From an uncultured Amylibacter sp. (GTDB lineage Bacteria > Pseudomonadota > Alphaproteobacteria > Rhodobacterales > Rhodobacteraceae), in NCBI GenBank assembly GCA_905181935.1, contig CAJIZV010000001.1:124001-188000 (forward strand): 64,000 nucleotides of DNA, in the 5' to 3' direction. Under the pieces are notes generated by a model. It ran no database searches. It was not told the origin of the DNA and saw only the letters and a program-made list of their open reading frames with translations. Below, one piece after another: positions 37,497 through 46,357 of the stretch (position 1 is its first letter; each line of letters starts with the position of its first letter). The translations under genes and the position numbers were made by a program.

Positions 37497-38510
37497 CTAC
37501 TCTACTGATCTGCTACCACGTTGAACCAACGCGAAAACCATAATGCTAAATACTATCATCAACCCAACTGCTAAAACGCGCGGACCACTATTATAACCAT
37601 GTAAAACCATCATATTATCACAAGTTGAAATAAACACAGCTCCAAGGCTAGACCTCAAACTAGACCCATAGCCACCCATAATCGAGTTTCCACCAACCAT
37701 AACAGTGGCAATGACCATAATAGTCATATCGCCCGATGATCCAAATGACGAAGAAAAGTAATTTACATGTGCACTGGAAACCTGTGCAGAAAATGCAATA
37801 GCAACAAATGCTGAACATACTGACGCAATAATACAAACTTTGATCGCCATAGGTAAGTTCTCATGACCCGTTGCTCGGCCAGTAGCGCGATTGGCTCCAA
37901 CAAGGTAAACTTGTCGCCCAAAGCTTGTTCGACGAAGAACAAATTCGGCAAGAACTGCTATAATAATGAAAGCAATCGTAATATTTGGTAACCCTAAAAA
38001 AGAACCAGAGCCTAACCACTCTGCCCCATGTGGGCGCCTAAAAGACACAACTAAATTGTCACTCCACCAGCTACCTATGCCAAAAAATAACCCAGCTGCA
38101 CCTAGTGTAACAACAATTGGGTTTCCACCTAGTCCTATAAGTAGCCCTTGGATTGCACCTGCAATCATAGCAATTATCATTGTGAATAAAAAAGATATCT
38201 CAAAACCGTAGCCTGCAGACATACTTGTTGCAAACGCAATAATAGAAAGTGCAGCGGTTTCCTTCATAGATAAAAGAAAAAAGTTTCCAGATAATGTAAC
38301 AAAAGTTAATCCAATTGCCATAATTCCAACAATCGCTGCGTCACGTAAAATTGTCTTAATATTAAGAATAGTTAAAAAATTTGGTGCTGTGGCAGCTCCA
38401 ATTATAAAAACAGCAATAAATACTGCAACTAGGGCCAATACCAACAATGAATAATCACGTGTCAAACGTTGGATGAGATTTGGATTTTCTACAGATGAAT
38501 CTATACTCAT
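37497..38510 (-). CDS. RbsC-type sugar ABC transporter permease 2
   Basis: 337 residues, same family as the neighbouring permease. Visible family segments are LSGNFFLLSMKETAALS near 70, GLGGNPIVVTLGAAGLFFG near 126, YLVGANRATGRATG near 202 and MVGGNSIMGGYGSSLRSSLG near 276. The start overlaps the ATPase stop by four bases. Two different permeases imply a heterodimeric channel. Confidence 0.9.
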   Translation of the reverse strand: MSIDSSVENPNLIQRLTRDYSLLVLALVAVFIAVFIIGAATAPNFLTILNIKTILRDAAIVGIMAIGLTFVTLSGNFFLLSMKETAALSIIAFATSMSAGYGFEISFLFTMIIAMIAGAIQGLLIGLGGNPIVVTLGAAGLFFGIGSWWSDNLVVSFRRPHGAEWLGSGSFLGLPNITIAFIIIAVLAEFVLRRTSFGRQVYLVGANRATGRATGHENLPMAIKVCIIASVCSAFVAIAFSAQVSSAHVNYFSSSFGSSGDMTIMVIATVMVGGNSIMGGYGSSLRSSLGAVFISTCDNMMVLHGYNSGPRVLAVGLMIVFSIMVFALVQRGSRSVE

Positions 38511-40027
38511 TTGCTATTCTCCCCTTGTAGTCCTTCTTCTCTAAACGGATTAGTAATCTCCTCTAAAATGGTTGCTGCTGACATATCACCCAAAGCTATT
38601 TCACCAATTTGAATACCTCGGTAAACAGTAATAATCCTATCAGGTAAGTTAGTAATTTCCTGAATATCGGTTGATGCGACTACAATCGCAGCACCTTCAT
38701 CAGCCAATTCTCTCAATTTTTGATAAATCTCTGCACGTGCGCCAACATCAACACCTCTAGTGGGCTCATTAATAAGAATAATATCAGGATTAATTGCCAA
38801 CCATTTAGCTAAAGCAACTTTTTGTTGATTTCCACCACTTAAAACACCTGCTTCTTGAGGCAATCGTGCTGGGTCAACAGTAAATTTAACTGCATTTTCC
38901 GTTACCATTTTGGTTTCAGAAGATGGCGATCGAATGCCGTTTTTAGCAATGCGATGCAGTGCAGCAGCAGATAAGTTATCAGAAATAGGCCGCCCCAAAA
39001 ACAAGCCGTCATGCTTGCGGTCATCCGAACAATAGGCAATCCCAGCTTCTATAGCTTCTTTAGGATTTTTAGGTAAAAAAGTTTTTCCTTTATACGTCAA
39101 TTGCCCATCACGTGTTCTTGTAGCACCAGCAATAGCAGCAAGAATATCGCCAGTTCCACTGCCTAACTGTCCAGCCAAACCAAGAATTTCTCCACGATTA
39201 ATATTAAAGTTCACACCCTCAAGTAAGCGATCGGGCCATAGATTACGTACTTTCATTACTGGTTCTAGTATCTTCTTTTTAGTACGCTTAGGGTACATAT
39301 TATTTAATTCACGTCCCAACATCAATTCAACCAAAGTGTTAACATTGAGGTCTGATGCCAGTCGGGGTTCTTGACTCTCGCCATCACGTAAAACTATAAT
39401 ACGATCTGAAATTTTAAAAATCTCATCCATACGATGACTAACATAAATAATAGATTTGCCACGTTTGGATAGGCGGTTAACCATATTAAGAATACGAATA
39501 GAATCAGTTTCACCAAGTGCTGCAGTTGGCTCATCTAAAATTAAAATTTGTGGATCATGTGCTAGAAGACGCGCTACCTCAATCAAATGTTGCTCACCAA
39601 CAGATAAACGGTCAGTGGAGGTAAGCGGATCGATATGCCCCAATCCAACTTCTTCTAAATATGGCTTAGCGTTTCGCGCCAAGCTATATTTGGTTGCAAA
39701 TGTTGGAACGCTATCGCCTGCTAAAAATATATTTTCTGCAACACTCATAGTTTTAATCAAACTTAATTCTTGTTGAGCCACAGCAATACCTGCGCGTTCT
39801 GCTTGGATAGGGCTCGTAAAGTGTAATTGCTCACCATTTAATAAATACTCACCCTCAAAGCCACTATCAAAACCACTAATGATTTTAACCATAGTCGACT
39901 TTCCAGCACCATTTTCACCGACAAGTCCCATTACCTCACCAGGCATAATTTCAAAATTAGCACCTCTTAATGCTTTAATAGCACCATAGTTCCTTTTTAT
40001 ATTTGAGAGCTTTAAAAGTGGTTGCAT
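38507..40027 (-). CDS. RbsA-type sugar ABC transporter ATPase, two cassettes
   Basis: 506 residues with two ABC cassettes. The first has Walker A GENGAGKST (about 37-45), LSVGEQ and LILDEPTAALGETD. The second has the usual degenerate Walker A (GQLGSGTGD near 288), then LSGGNQQKVALAKWLA and ILINEPTRGVDVGA. This is the standard RbsA/XylG/MglA layout. It powers the two RbsC-type permeases. Substrate not determinable. Confidence 0.92.
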   Translation of the reverse strand: MQPLLKLSNIKRNYGAIKALRGANFEIMPGEVMGLVGENGAGKSTMVKIISGFDSGFEGEYLLNGEQLHFTSPIQAERAGIAVAQQELSLIKTMSVAENIFLAGDSVPTFATKYSLARNAKPYLEEVGLGHIDPLTSTDRLSVGEQHLIEVARLLAHDPQILILDEPTAALGETDSIRILNMVNRLSKRGKSIIYVSHRMDEIFKISDRIIVLRDGESQEPRLASDLNVNTLVELMLGRELNNMYPKRTKKKILEPVMKVRNLWPDRLLEGVNFNINRGEILGLAGQLGSGTGDILAAIAGATRTRDGQLTYKGKTFLPKNPKEAIEAGIAYCSDDRKHDGLFLGRPISDNLSAAALHRIAKNGIRSPSSETKMVTENAVKFTVDPARLPQEAGVLSGGNQQKVALAKWLAINPDIILINEPTRGVDVGARAEIYQKLRELADEGAAIVVASTDIQEITNLPDRIITVYRGIQIGEIALGDMSAATILEEITNPFREEGLQGENSK

Positions 40028-40054
40028 ATTGTTTTCCTAAAACCCTATGGGCAA

Positions 40055-40085
40055 AAGTCAGGGGTACTATGTGTATCCCTGACTT
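40055..40085 (-). terminator. Intercistronic hairpin after the sugar-binding-protein gene
   Basis: AAGTCAGGG (40055-40063) pairs with CCCTGACTT (40077-40085), with further G-T and A-T pairs inside. On the minus strand it follows the binding-protein stop (40123) and precedes the ATPase gene, with a short T-run after it. It matches the pattern after ugpB and dctP. Confidence 0.7.
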
Positions 40086-40122
40086 AATCTTATTTCACCG
40101 ATCATAGATCGGAACCATTAAC

Positions 40123-41145
40123 CTACCAAGCGCCAGAGCAAAGCTCTTCGATTGAATAAAGTTTACCATCAAAACCGCGCAATGCAGTTGTTTCAATAGT
40201 TTCTTTCGTCACAGACGGATTTGGAGTAAAGTTAATATAGTTGGCTAATTTTCCTGTATTTAAATATTCTTCAACCAATTTAATTGCCAACTGGCCTTCA
40301 TGTAAGGGGGATTGTAAAGTTGTACCGAATTGTTTACCTTCTTCGATCAATTGTTTGTCACCATTACATACTGTGCCAACTGCAATTACATCTTGACCCA
40401 TCACCATACCAGCTTCTTCCAGAGCCTTTATGCCACCGGTCAAAATAGCATCGTCCATGCCATAAACAAAATCAATACTTTGACCTTGAAGAGCCGCAAT
40501 CATTTTTGCTGCACCTTTATAGCCGTTAGCTTGTCCAAAGCCTTCATCTACGTCACCAATTATTTTTAAATCTGAACCAGCAATTGCTTCTTTAAATGCA
40601 TTTATTGATAAGCCGTATCCACCATAACTATGTGGATATGATAAAGCTAAAACGTTAAAACCTGTACCGCCAGCAGCTTTTTTAGCAGCAGCAGCTTCAC
40701 GCATCATGTAACCAGCATTACGCGCACGAAGACGATCATCAGGACCTGCATAACCAAAGATATATTGCTTATCTTGATCGTTTGGTAATTGATTGATTTT
40801 CAAAACAGGAACACCTGTTTTTGCCAGTGCACGCAATGAGCCCAAACCTGCAACAGCATCAGATGGCCACCAAATAAACACATCAGGCAACTGACCTGCA
40901 GCTAGAACTTGCTGTACTTGTTGATCTTGCTCAGCTTGATTAAATTGATTTTCAAATACTTTGATGTCAAAACCTTTTAGTTCAGCAGTAGCCTTAATAC
41001 CTTTAATGAACTTACCGATATAAGCTTCGCCAGCTGGACCATTAAAAGAAACGATTGAGCCTTCAGCCCATGCATTCGATACAGTTGCACCAAAAGCAAT
41101 AGCCCCTACAACAATAGTACGGAATGATTTCCCTAAATTATTCAT
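40123..41145 (-). CDS. Sugar ABC transporter periplasmic binding protein (RbsB type)
   Basis: 340 residues. A signal peptide ends at NAWA (about residue 27). The mature part has the Peripla_BP_4 pattern: GPAGEAYIGKFIKGIKATAE, AEQDQQVQQVLAAGQLPDVF, ARNAGYMMREAAAAKK, FVYGMDDAILTGGIKALEEAG and TTLQSPLHEGQLAIKLVEEY. It is the first gene of the minus-strand transport operon and has a TCCA-N3-TGGA palindrome upstream. The ligand may be a sugar or polyol but this cannot be fixed from sequence. Confidence 0.9.
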   Translation of the reverse strand: MNNLGKSFRTIVVGAIAFGATVSNAWAEGSIVSFNGPAGEAYIGKFIKGIKATAELKGFDIKVFENQFNQAEQDQQVQQVLAAGQLPDVFIWWPSDAVAGLGSLRALAKTGVPVLKINQLPNDQDKQYIFGYAGPDDRLRARNAGYMMREAAAAKKAAGGTGFNVLALSYPHSYGGYGLSINAFKEAIAGSDLKIIGDVDEGFGQANGYKGAAKMIAALQGQSIDFVYGMDDAILTGGIKALEEAGMVMGQDVIAVGTVCNGDKQLIEEGKQFGTTLQSPLHEGQLAIKLVEEYLNTGKLANYINFTPNPSVTKETIETTALRGFDGKLYSIEELCSGAW

Positions 41146-41231
41146 TTTATTCCTCCCTACGGTGAGCCAATATGACCCACTCCTGAATTCATATGATTAC
41201 AAAAGCGAAGCCTATACATGGCTCAAATTTT

Positions 41232-41265
41232 GTCCATAATGGATTAGTTTGAATCAAAATGGATA
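41232..41265. promoter_or_regulatory. Candidate operator between the binding-protein and SDR genes
   Basis: GTCCATAATGGAT (41232-41244) is a TCCA-N3-TGGA palindrome, followed 15 bp later by a half site TGGATAC (41260 onward). Both elements are shared with the site at 36406-36433, though spacing differs by 7 bp. It sits in the 185-bp divergent gap and could control both operons through the HTH-SBP regulator. Confidence 0.55.
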
Positions 41266-41330
41266 CTTTGGTGATTTTAATTTTCCCTACAAACCTTCAC
41301 GTTTAATTTCAAATCGCATTGGAGGATTGC

Positions 41331-42137
41331 ATGGACCCTAAACGTCTAAAAGGAAAAAATATTCTTATTACTGGTGCCGCCCAAGGTATGGGTGCCGCAA
41401 TAGGTGAGTATTACGCGGCTCATGGTGCAAACGTTTGTTTGGGCGATGTAAACGTGGTAGGTGTCGAAGAAGTTGCATCACGAATTAATGCTTTAGACAA
41501 CGGCAAAGCAATTTTTATCAAACTTGATGTTACTAGCCGTGCAGACAATGCATCGGCAGTTGATGCAACTGTAGAAGCTTTTGGTTCTATAAACATAGCA
41601 TTATTAAACGCAGGGATAAACAAACCCAAATTTTTCATGGATATAGATGAAGAAAATTGGGATAGCATCATGAACGTTAATGCAAAAGGACAATTGTTTG
41701 GCATGCAAGAAGCGGCTCGCCAAATGATAAAACAAGGCAAAGATGCGGGTCCTTATAAATTAATAAACGTTGGTTCAATTTTATCACGAACTACCTTTGA
41801 TGATGTAATTCCTTACTCTTGCTCAAAGCACGCGACTTTAGCTTTAATCACCGGTGGAGCAAAAGCACTTGTTGAACATAATATCACTGTCAACGGTTAT
41901 GGTCCTGGAGTTGTTCGTACAGAATTGTGGGAGCAACTAGACAAAGACTTAGTTGCTATCGGTAAATTTGAAAAAGAAGGCCAATCGATGGATTCATTAG
42001 CTGAAAATATGATATTAATGAAACGTTATTCTTATCCAGAAGATGTAGTTGGAACAGCCGGTTTCCTTGCTAGTTCAGACAGTGATTATATGACAGGTCA
42101 ACTCTTTATGATCGATGGCGGAATGGTAATGCAATAA
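41331..42137 (+). CDS. Short-chain dehydrogenase/reductase
   Basis: 268 residues from ATG 41331, chosen because GGAGG lies at 41321-41325; a TTG extension would bury that site. Cofactor motif TGAAQGMGAAIG near residue 13, NAGINKP near 90, and the catalytic Ser (NVGSILS) and YSCSK tetrad near 154-158 are all present; it ends with GQLFMIDGGMVMQ. It probably oxidises a sugar or polyol brought in by the divergent ABC importer. The exact substrate is unknown. Confidence 0.92.
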   Translation: MDPKRLKGKNILITGAAQGMGAAIGEYYAAHGANVCLGDVNVVGVEEVASRINALDNGKAIFIKLDVTSRADNASAVDATVEAFGSINIALLNAGINKPKFFMDIDEENWDSIMNVNAKGQLFGMQEAARQMIKQGKDAGPYKLINVGSILSRTTFDDVIPYSCSKHATLALITGGAKALVEHNITVNGYGPGVVRTELWEQLDKDLVAIGKFEKEGQSMDSLAENMILMKRYSYPEDVVGTAGFLASSDSDYMTGQLFMIDGGMVMQ

Positions 42138-42138
42138 A

Positions 42139-42846
42139 AGATGCTGTCAGACAAAGTCTAACACGTCTCAAAGTACCACGCTCATACAAATCTAGGAAGC
42201 GTAGATTTGGAACCACTCAATGAGAGCAGCTCTGCGTTTTTGCTTATAAGTCTGCCTGTTTTGAAGATGTCTTTCATGATTGAAGTGGTTGTATATTTGA
42301 CTGTGATAACTGACAAACCTCTGGAGCGTGGCTGCTGTTTTAAATAACTGCATTGCTCGCTCTCACCATCGGAAACGGTAAGTGTGAGTTTTCACATCTG
42401 TTGTTGGACCGGCCCCCACATAATTGCTTGTCTAGCCACATCGCCAATCTCACGAAAAGCCGCGCCAAAGGTAAAATCTCTTACCATTTATTTTGACAAA
42501 GACTTCGTCTAGATTCCATTGCCCGTTTAAGTGTTGACCCACCCTTTTCTTTCGAATTTCCTTAGCAAATTTTGCACCAAACCGATCTACCCAAAACCGT
42601 ATCGTTTCCCTCTCGGGATATTGCTAGTGGCAATACCCTGCGGGCAATGCATGACAAATATTAATTCCACGTTCATGCAAGATATCTTCAACTTGGCGGA
42701 AACTAAGAGGGTAACGCACGTAATACATAACCGCCAAGCGGATGATTTTGGGCGAAGTCTTGAAGTACTTAAATGGGTTTTGTGTTGTTATTCACCAAAA
42801 TTTGGTACCAACCAATAAAACGTTAAGTTTGTCTGACAATACCCAG
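42139..42846 (-). mobile_element. IS6-family insertion sequence remnant
   Basis: Terminal inverted repeats TGTCAGACAAA occur at 42145-42155 and, inverted, at 42828-42838. Between them the minus strand encodes pieces of an IS6-type transposase: KYFKTSPKIIRLAVMYYVRY, PLSFRQVEDILHERGI, TIRFWVDRFGAKFAKE and WNLDEVFVKINGK with the first catalytic Asp, then a TGA. After a deletion the C-terminal part resumes out of order of frame (SYLKQQ ... NHFNHERH-type text). The middle catalytic residues are missing, and a 42-bp in-frame insertion with a TAG splits the N-terminal piece. Not mobile on its own. Upstream remainder to acnB (42847-43034) shows no gene. Confidence 0.8.
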
Positions 42847-43034
42847 TTTACCAGCTTGGCCGCATAGATTTATCCAAAGCTTTGCTATTATTACGCTCGA
42901 GAAAATTTTAAGACAGAACCTCTTGTATATCCAGTCAAATTGGTATACATTAGCATACATTCGTTTTAAATACCCTTTTACCAATATTACAGGTGGGTAA
43001 TTAACTCCTCCAATAACTATTATTCAGGACCGTC

Positions 43035-45827
43035 ATGAGCTTATACACAGACTATCTAAATGAGATCAAAACACGTAAAATAAAGGGCCTGAGCCCAGAG
43101 CCCATTGATAATGATGCATTGGCCAGCGAAATAGTAGCGCAGATCAAAGATGAGAATAACGAACATCGCACAGCATCAATCGATTTTTTAATTTACAACA
43201 CACTGCCAGGCACAACCAGCGCCGCACGCGTTAAAGCAGCATTCCTTAAAGAGATCATTCTGGGTGAAGCTATTGTTGAAAAAATCACACCAACGTTTGC
43301 ATTCGAATTGTTGTCTCATATGAAGGGTGGGCCATCTGTAGAGGTTCTGATGGATTTGGCATTGAGTGGCAATACCGTGCTGGCTGCACAAGCCGGCGAT
43401 GTTTTGAAAACACAAGTATTCTTGTACGAAGCGGACACAGATCGCCTAAAAAAGGCGCTGGAAACTGGTAACGAAGTAGCCAAGGAAATCGTCGAAAGCT
43501 ACGCTAAGGCGGAATTTTTTACCAAGCTTCCTGACATTGATGAAGAAGTTAAAGTTGTTACCTACATCGCAGGTGAAGGTGATATTTCAACCGACCTTTT
43601 ATCACCTGGCAACCAAGCGCATTCACGTTCTGATCGTGAGTTGCACGGAAAATGTATGATCACAGAAGTGGCGCAAAAAGAAATTGAAGCGCTGAAACTA
43701 CAACACCCTGATAAACGCGTTATGTTAATTGCTGAAAAAGGCACGATGGGCGTTGGTTCATCACGTATGTCTGGTGTGAACAACGTTGCATTGTGGACTG
43801 GCAAGCAAGCCAGCCCATATGTTCCATTCGTGAACTTTGCCCCTGTTGTTGCGGGTACGAACGGTATTTCACCGATTTTTTTGGTAACTGTTGGTGTGAC
43901 TGGCGGTATCGGTGTGGATTTGAAAAACTGGGTTAAGAAGCTGGACGAAGATGGCAACCCAATCATGAACAACGATGGTAATCCGATTTTGGAAGAGCGT
44001 TATTCAGTTGCGACTGGTACAGTTTTAACAATCAACACCAAAGAGAAGAAGTTGTACAACGAAGCAGGCACAGAAGAGTTGGTTGACATGTCACCCTCAT
44101 TTACGCCGCAAAAAGTTGAATTCATGAAGGCTGGCAGTTCATATGCCATCGTCTTTGGTAAAAAATTGCAAACATTCGCATGTGAAGCGTTAGGTGTTGA
44201 AATTACACCAGTGTTTGCACCGCCCAAAGAAGTGTCGCACGAAGGCCAAGGCTTGACGGCGGTTGAAAAAATTTTCAACGCCAATGCACGTGGCAACACA
44301 CTGGGCAAAGTATTGCATACTGGCTCTGATGTACGTGTCAAAGTCAACATTGTTGGTTCACAAGACACAACAGGTTTGATGACAAGCCAAGAGCTAGAAT
44401 CAATGGCAGCAACCATCCTGTCATCATCGGTTGATGGTGCGTATCAATCTGGTTGTCATACAGCATCTGTTTGGGATCTGAAGGCGCAGGCGAATACGCC
44501 ACGCTTGATGCAATACATGAACAATTTTGGCTTGGTGACAGCACGTGATCCAAAGGGTGAATACCACGCGATGACCGACGTGATCCACAAAGTGTTGAAC
44601 GACATTACAGTGGACGATTGGGCGATCATTATTGGCGGCGATAGCCATACGCGCATGTCTAAGGGTATTGCTTTTGGTGCTGACTCTGGCACCGTGGCAT
44701 TGGCGCTGGCAACGGGCGAAGCATCGATGCCGATCCCAGAATCAGTAAAAGTTACTTTTAAAGGAAAAATGGCCTCGCACATGGATTTTCGTGATGTTGT
44801 GCATGCAACTCAGGCACAAATGTTGGATCAATTCGGTGATAACGTTTTCCAAGGTCGCATCATCGAGGTGCACATCGGTACATTGCTGGCTGACCAAGCA
44901 TTCACATTCACCGACTGGACAGCGGAGATGAAAGCGAAGGCGTCGATCTGTATTTCAAACAACGACACGTTGATTGAATCGCTTGAAATCGCAAAATCAC
45001 GCATTCAGATCATGAAAGACAAGGGTATGGAGCATGAAAATGGTATGCTTCAAAACCTGATTGATATCGCAAAAAACCGTATCGAAGAGATCCGTTCTGG
45101 TGAAAAACCAGCGCTGTCACCAGATGCAAATGCAAAGTACGCGGCAGAAGTTGTAGTTGATTTGGATTTGATCACCGAACCGATGATTGCTGACCCTGAT
45201 GTGAACAATGCCGACATTTCAAAGCGTTATACACACGACACCATCCGCCCTGTTTCATTCTATAAAGGTGAGAAGAATGTTGATCTTGGCTTTGTTGGAT
45301 CATGTATGGTTCACAAAGGCGATTTGCAGATTGTGGCCAAGATGCTGCGTAACCTTGAGAAGCAAGGTAAAGAGATCAAATTCAATGCGCCATTGGTTGT
45401 TGCGGCACCAACATACAACATCATCGACGAGATGAAGGCCGAAGGCGACTGGGAAATTTTGCAGAAGTATTCTGGGTTCGAATTTGACGATTTGGCACCG
45501 AAAACAACGGCACGTGTTGAATATGAAAACATCCTGTATTTGGAACGCCCTGGTTGCAACCTGTGTATGGGTAACCAAGAAAAAGCCGCCCGTGGCGACA
45601 CTGTTTTAGCGACATCCACACGTCTGTTCAAAGGCCGTGTTGTTGAAGACACCGCAGAGAAAAATGGTGAATCACTATTGGCATCAACGCCAGTTGTTGT
45701 TCTGGCCGCGATCTTGGGCCGCACCCCAACTCTTGAAGAATATAAGGAGTCGGTTGAAGGTATCGAGCTTACAACGTTCACGCCGCCAAACATGAAGCCG
45801 CTGGATCCTAAATCAATTCAATACTAA
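43035..45827 (+). CDS. acnB: Aconitate hydratase B / 2-methylisocitrate dehydratase
   Basis: 930 residues, the length and domain order of AcnB: helical HEAT-like domain (about 1-160), swivel domain, then the Fe-S core. Recognisable segments are YNTLPGTTSAARVKA, EKGTMGVGSSRMSGVNN, IIGGDSHTRMSKGIAFGAD and, for cluster binding, GSCMVHKGD and ERPGCNLCMGNQEKAARGD. It interconverts citrate and isocitrate in the TCA cycle. GC content is visibly higher than in flanking genes, with more CTG, GCG and AAC codons. It sits between an IS6 remnant and an integrase stub. Alphaproteobacteria usually rely on AcnA, whose remnant is at 50015-50205, so horizontal gain is likely. Confidence 0.95.
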   Translation: MSLYTDYLNEIKTRKIKGLSPEPIDNDALASEIVAQIKDENNEHRTASIDFLIYNTLPGTTSAARVKAAFLKEIILGEAIVEKITPTFAFELLSHMKGGPSVEVLMDLALSGNTVLAAQAGDVLKTQVFLYEADTDRLKKALETGNEVAKEIVESYAKAEFFTKLPDIDEEVKVVTYIAGEGDISTDLLSPGNQAHSRSDRELHGKCMITEVAQKEIEALKLQHPDKRVMLIAEKGTMGVGSSRMSGVNNVALWTGKQASPYVPFVNFAPVVAGTNGISPIFLVTVGVTGGIGVDLKNWVKKLDEDGNPIMNNDGNPILEERYSVATGTVLTINTKEKKLYNEAGTEELVDMSPSFTPQKVEFMKAGSSYAIVFGKKLQTFACEALGVEITPVFAPPKEVSHEGQGLTAVEKIFNANARGNTLGKVLHTGSDVRVKVNIVGSQDTTGLMTSQELESMAATILSSSVDGAYQSGCHTASVWDLKAQANTPRLMQYMNNFGLVTARDPKGEYHAMTDVIHKVLNDITVDDWAIIIGGDSHTRMSKGIAFGADSGTVALALATGEASMPIPESVKVTFKGKMASHMDFRDVVHATQAQMLDQFGDNVFQGRIIEVHIGTLLADQAFTFTDWTAEMKAKASICISNNDTLIESLEIAKSRIQIMKDKGMEHENGMLQNLIDIAKNRIEEIRSGEKPALSPDANAKYAAEVVVDLDLITEPMIADPDVNNADISKRYTHDTIRPVSFYKGEKNVDLGFVGSCMVHKGDLQIVAKMLRNLEKQGKEIKFNAPLVVAAPTYNIIDEMKAEGDWEILQKYSGFEFDDLAPKTTARVEYENILYLERPGCNLCMGNQEKAARGDTVLATSTRLFKGRVVEDTAEKNGESLLASTPVVVLAAILGRTPTLEEYKESVEGIELTTFTPPNMKPLDPKSIQY

Positions 45828-45846
45828 AAAATTAGTGCCGTAAGCT

Positions 45847-45966
45847 ATGAAAGATCGTTTGAGGCCTGTGGAGTGCCCAGCAAACATTATTGATCAAATA
45901 GGTGAATGGAGTGGGAAAGAAGTGGGTGAAACCTATGGCCGTGACGATGGCTATATTTTTCATTGA
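45847..45966 (+). pseudogene. Tyrosine recombinase (integrase), C-terminal stub
   Basis: 39 codons reading MKDRLRPVECPANIIDQIG then EWSGKEVGETYGRDDGY, ending at TGA 45964. This matches the end of alphaproteobacterial phage/island integrases (DRLRxVxCP...IDQIGGW...VGxxYG), including the catalytic Tyr in ETYGR. A TAA two codons upstream blocks extension. Position right after acnB supports an integrative element having been here. Confidence 0.65.
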
Positions 45967-46357
45967 GGCAGCATTTGTTTAAGCGGCATCCGCGACGCTG
46001 TCAGTGGGCCAGATCTTGATAATCTTCGGTTTGGGCGGTGTTTGCTGAAACAATTTCAATATATTCAAAAGCCGCTGCTAATGCATCTTGCAACATTGGG
46101 GGATCGGTCGGGGCATCCAAAGTAGGGTATCTGATATTGCTAGCTAACGGGTGGGCCAAAATCGATCTAATGTTTCCCAGCCTGTTCACGCATGCGATTA
46201 TGACGTTGCTTTTGCATTATGACATTTAACTGTAAGGAAGGTGACGATCTGAACGTTGCATTACACCAGCTTCAAACAATTGAATGCTTCCTTGATCAGT
46301 ATTTGAGTGCGTTTAACATCTCATTACTTGAGAAGGCAGACGGCCCAATTTTTTTGT
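45967..46357. other. Eroded sequence of foreign-like composition
   Basis: About 390 bp between the integrase stub and argE. GC is higher than in ordinary intergenic DNA of this window. A 62-codon minus-strand frame (46001-46189, with LDAPTDPPMLQDALAAAFEY) is the only open frame; I do not recognise it and cannot say whether it is a gene. The composition shifts back to AT-rich near 46340, which may mark the end of the acquired segment. Confidence 0.35.

Noticed and set aside
42531..42818. Plus-strand open frame of 95 codons near the IS remnant
   Set aside because: It is antisense to identifiable IS6 transposase pieces.
43562..44782. Long open frames antisense to acnB
   Set aside because: They mirror the codon structure of a well-supported gene on the plus strand, have no recognisable motifs and no ribosome-binding sites.
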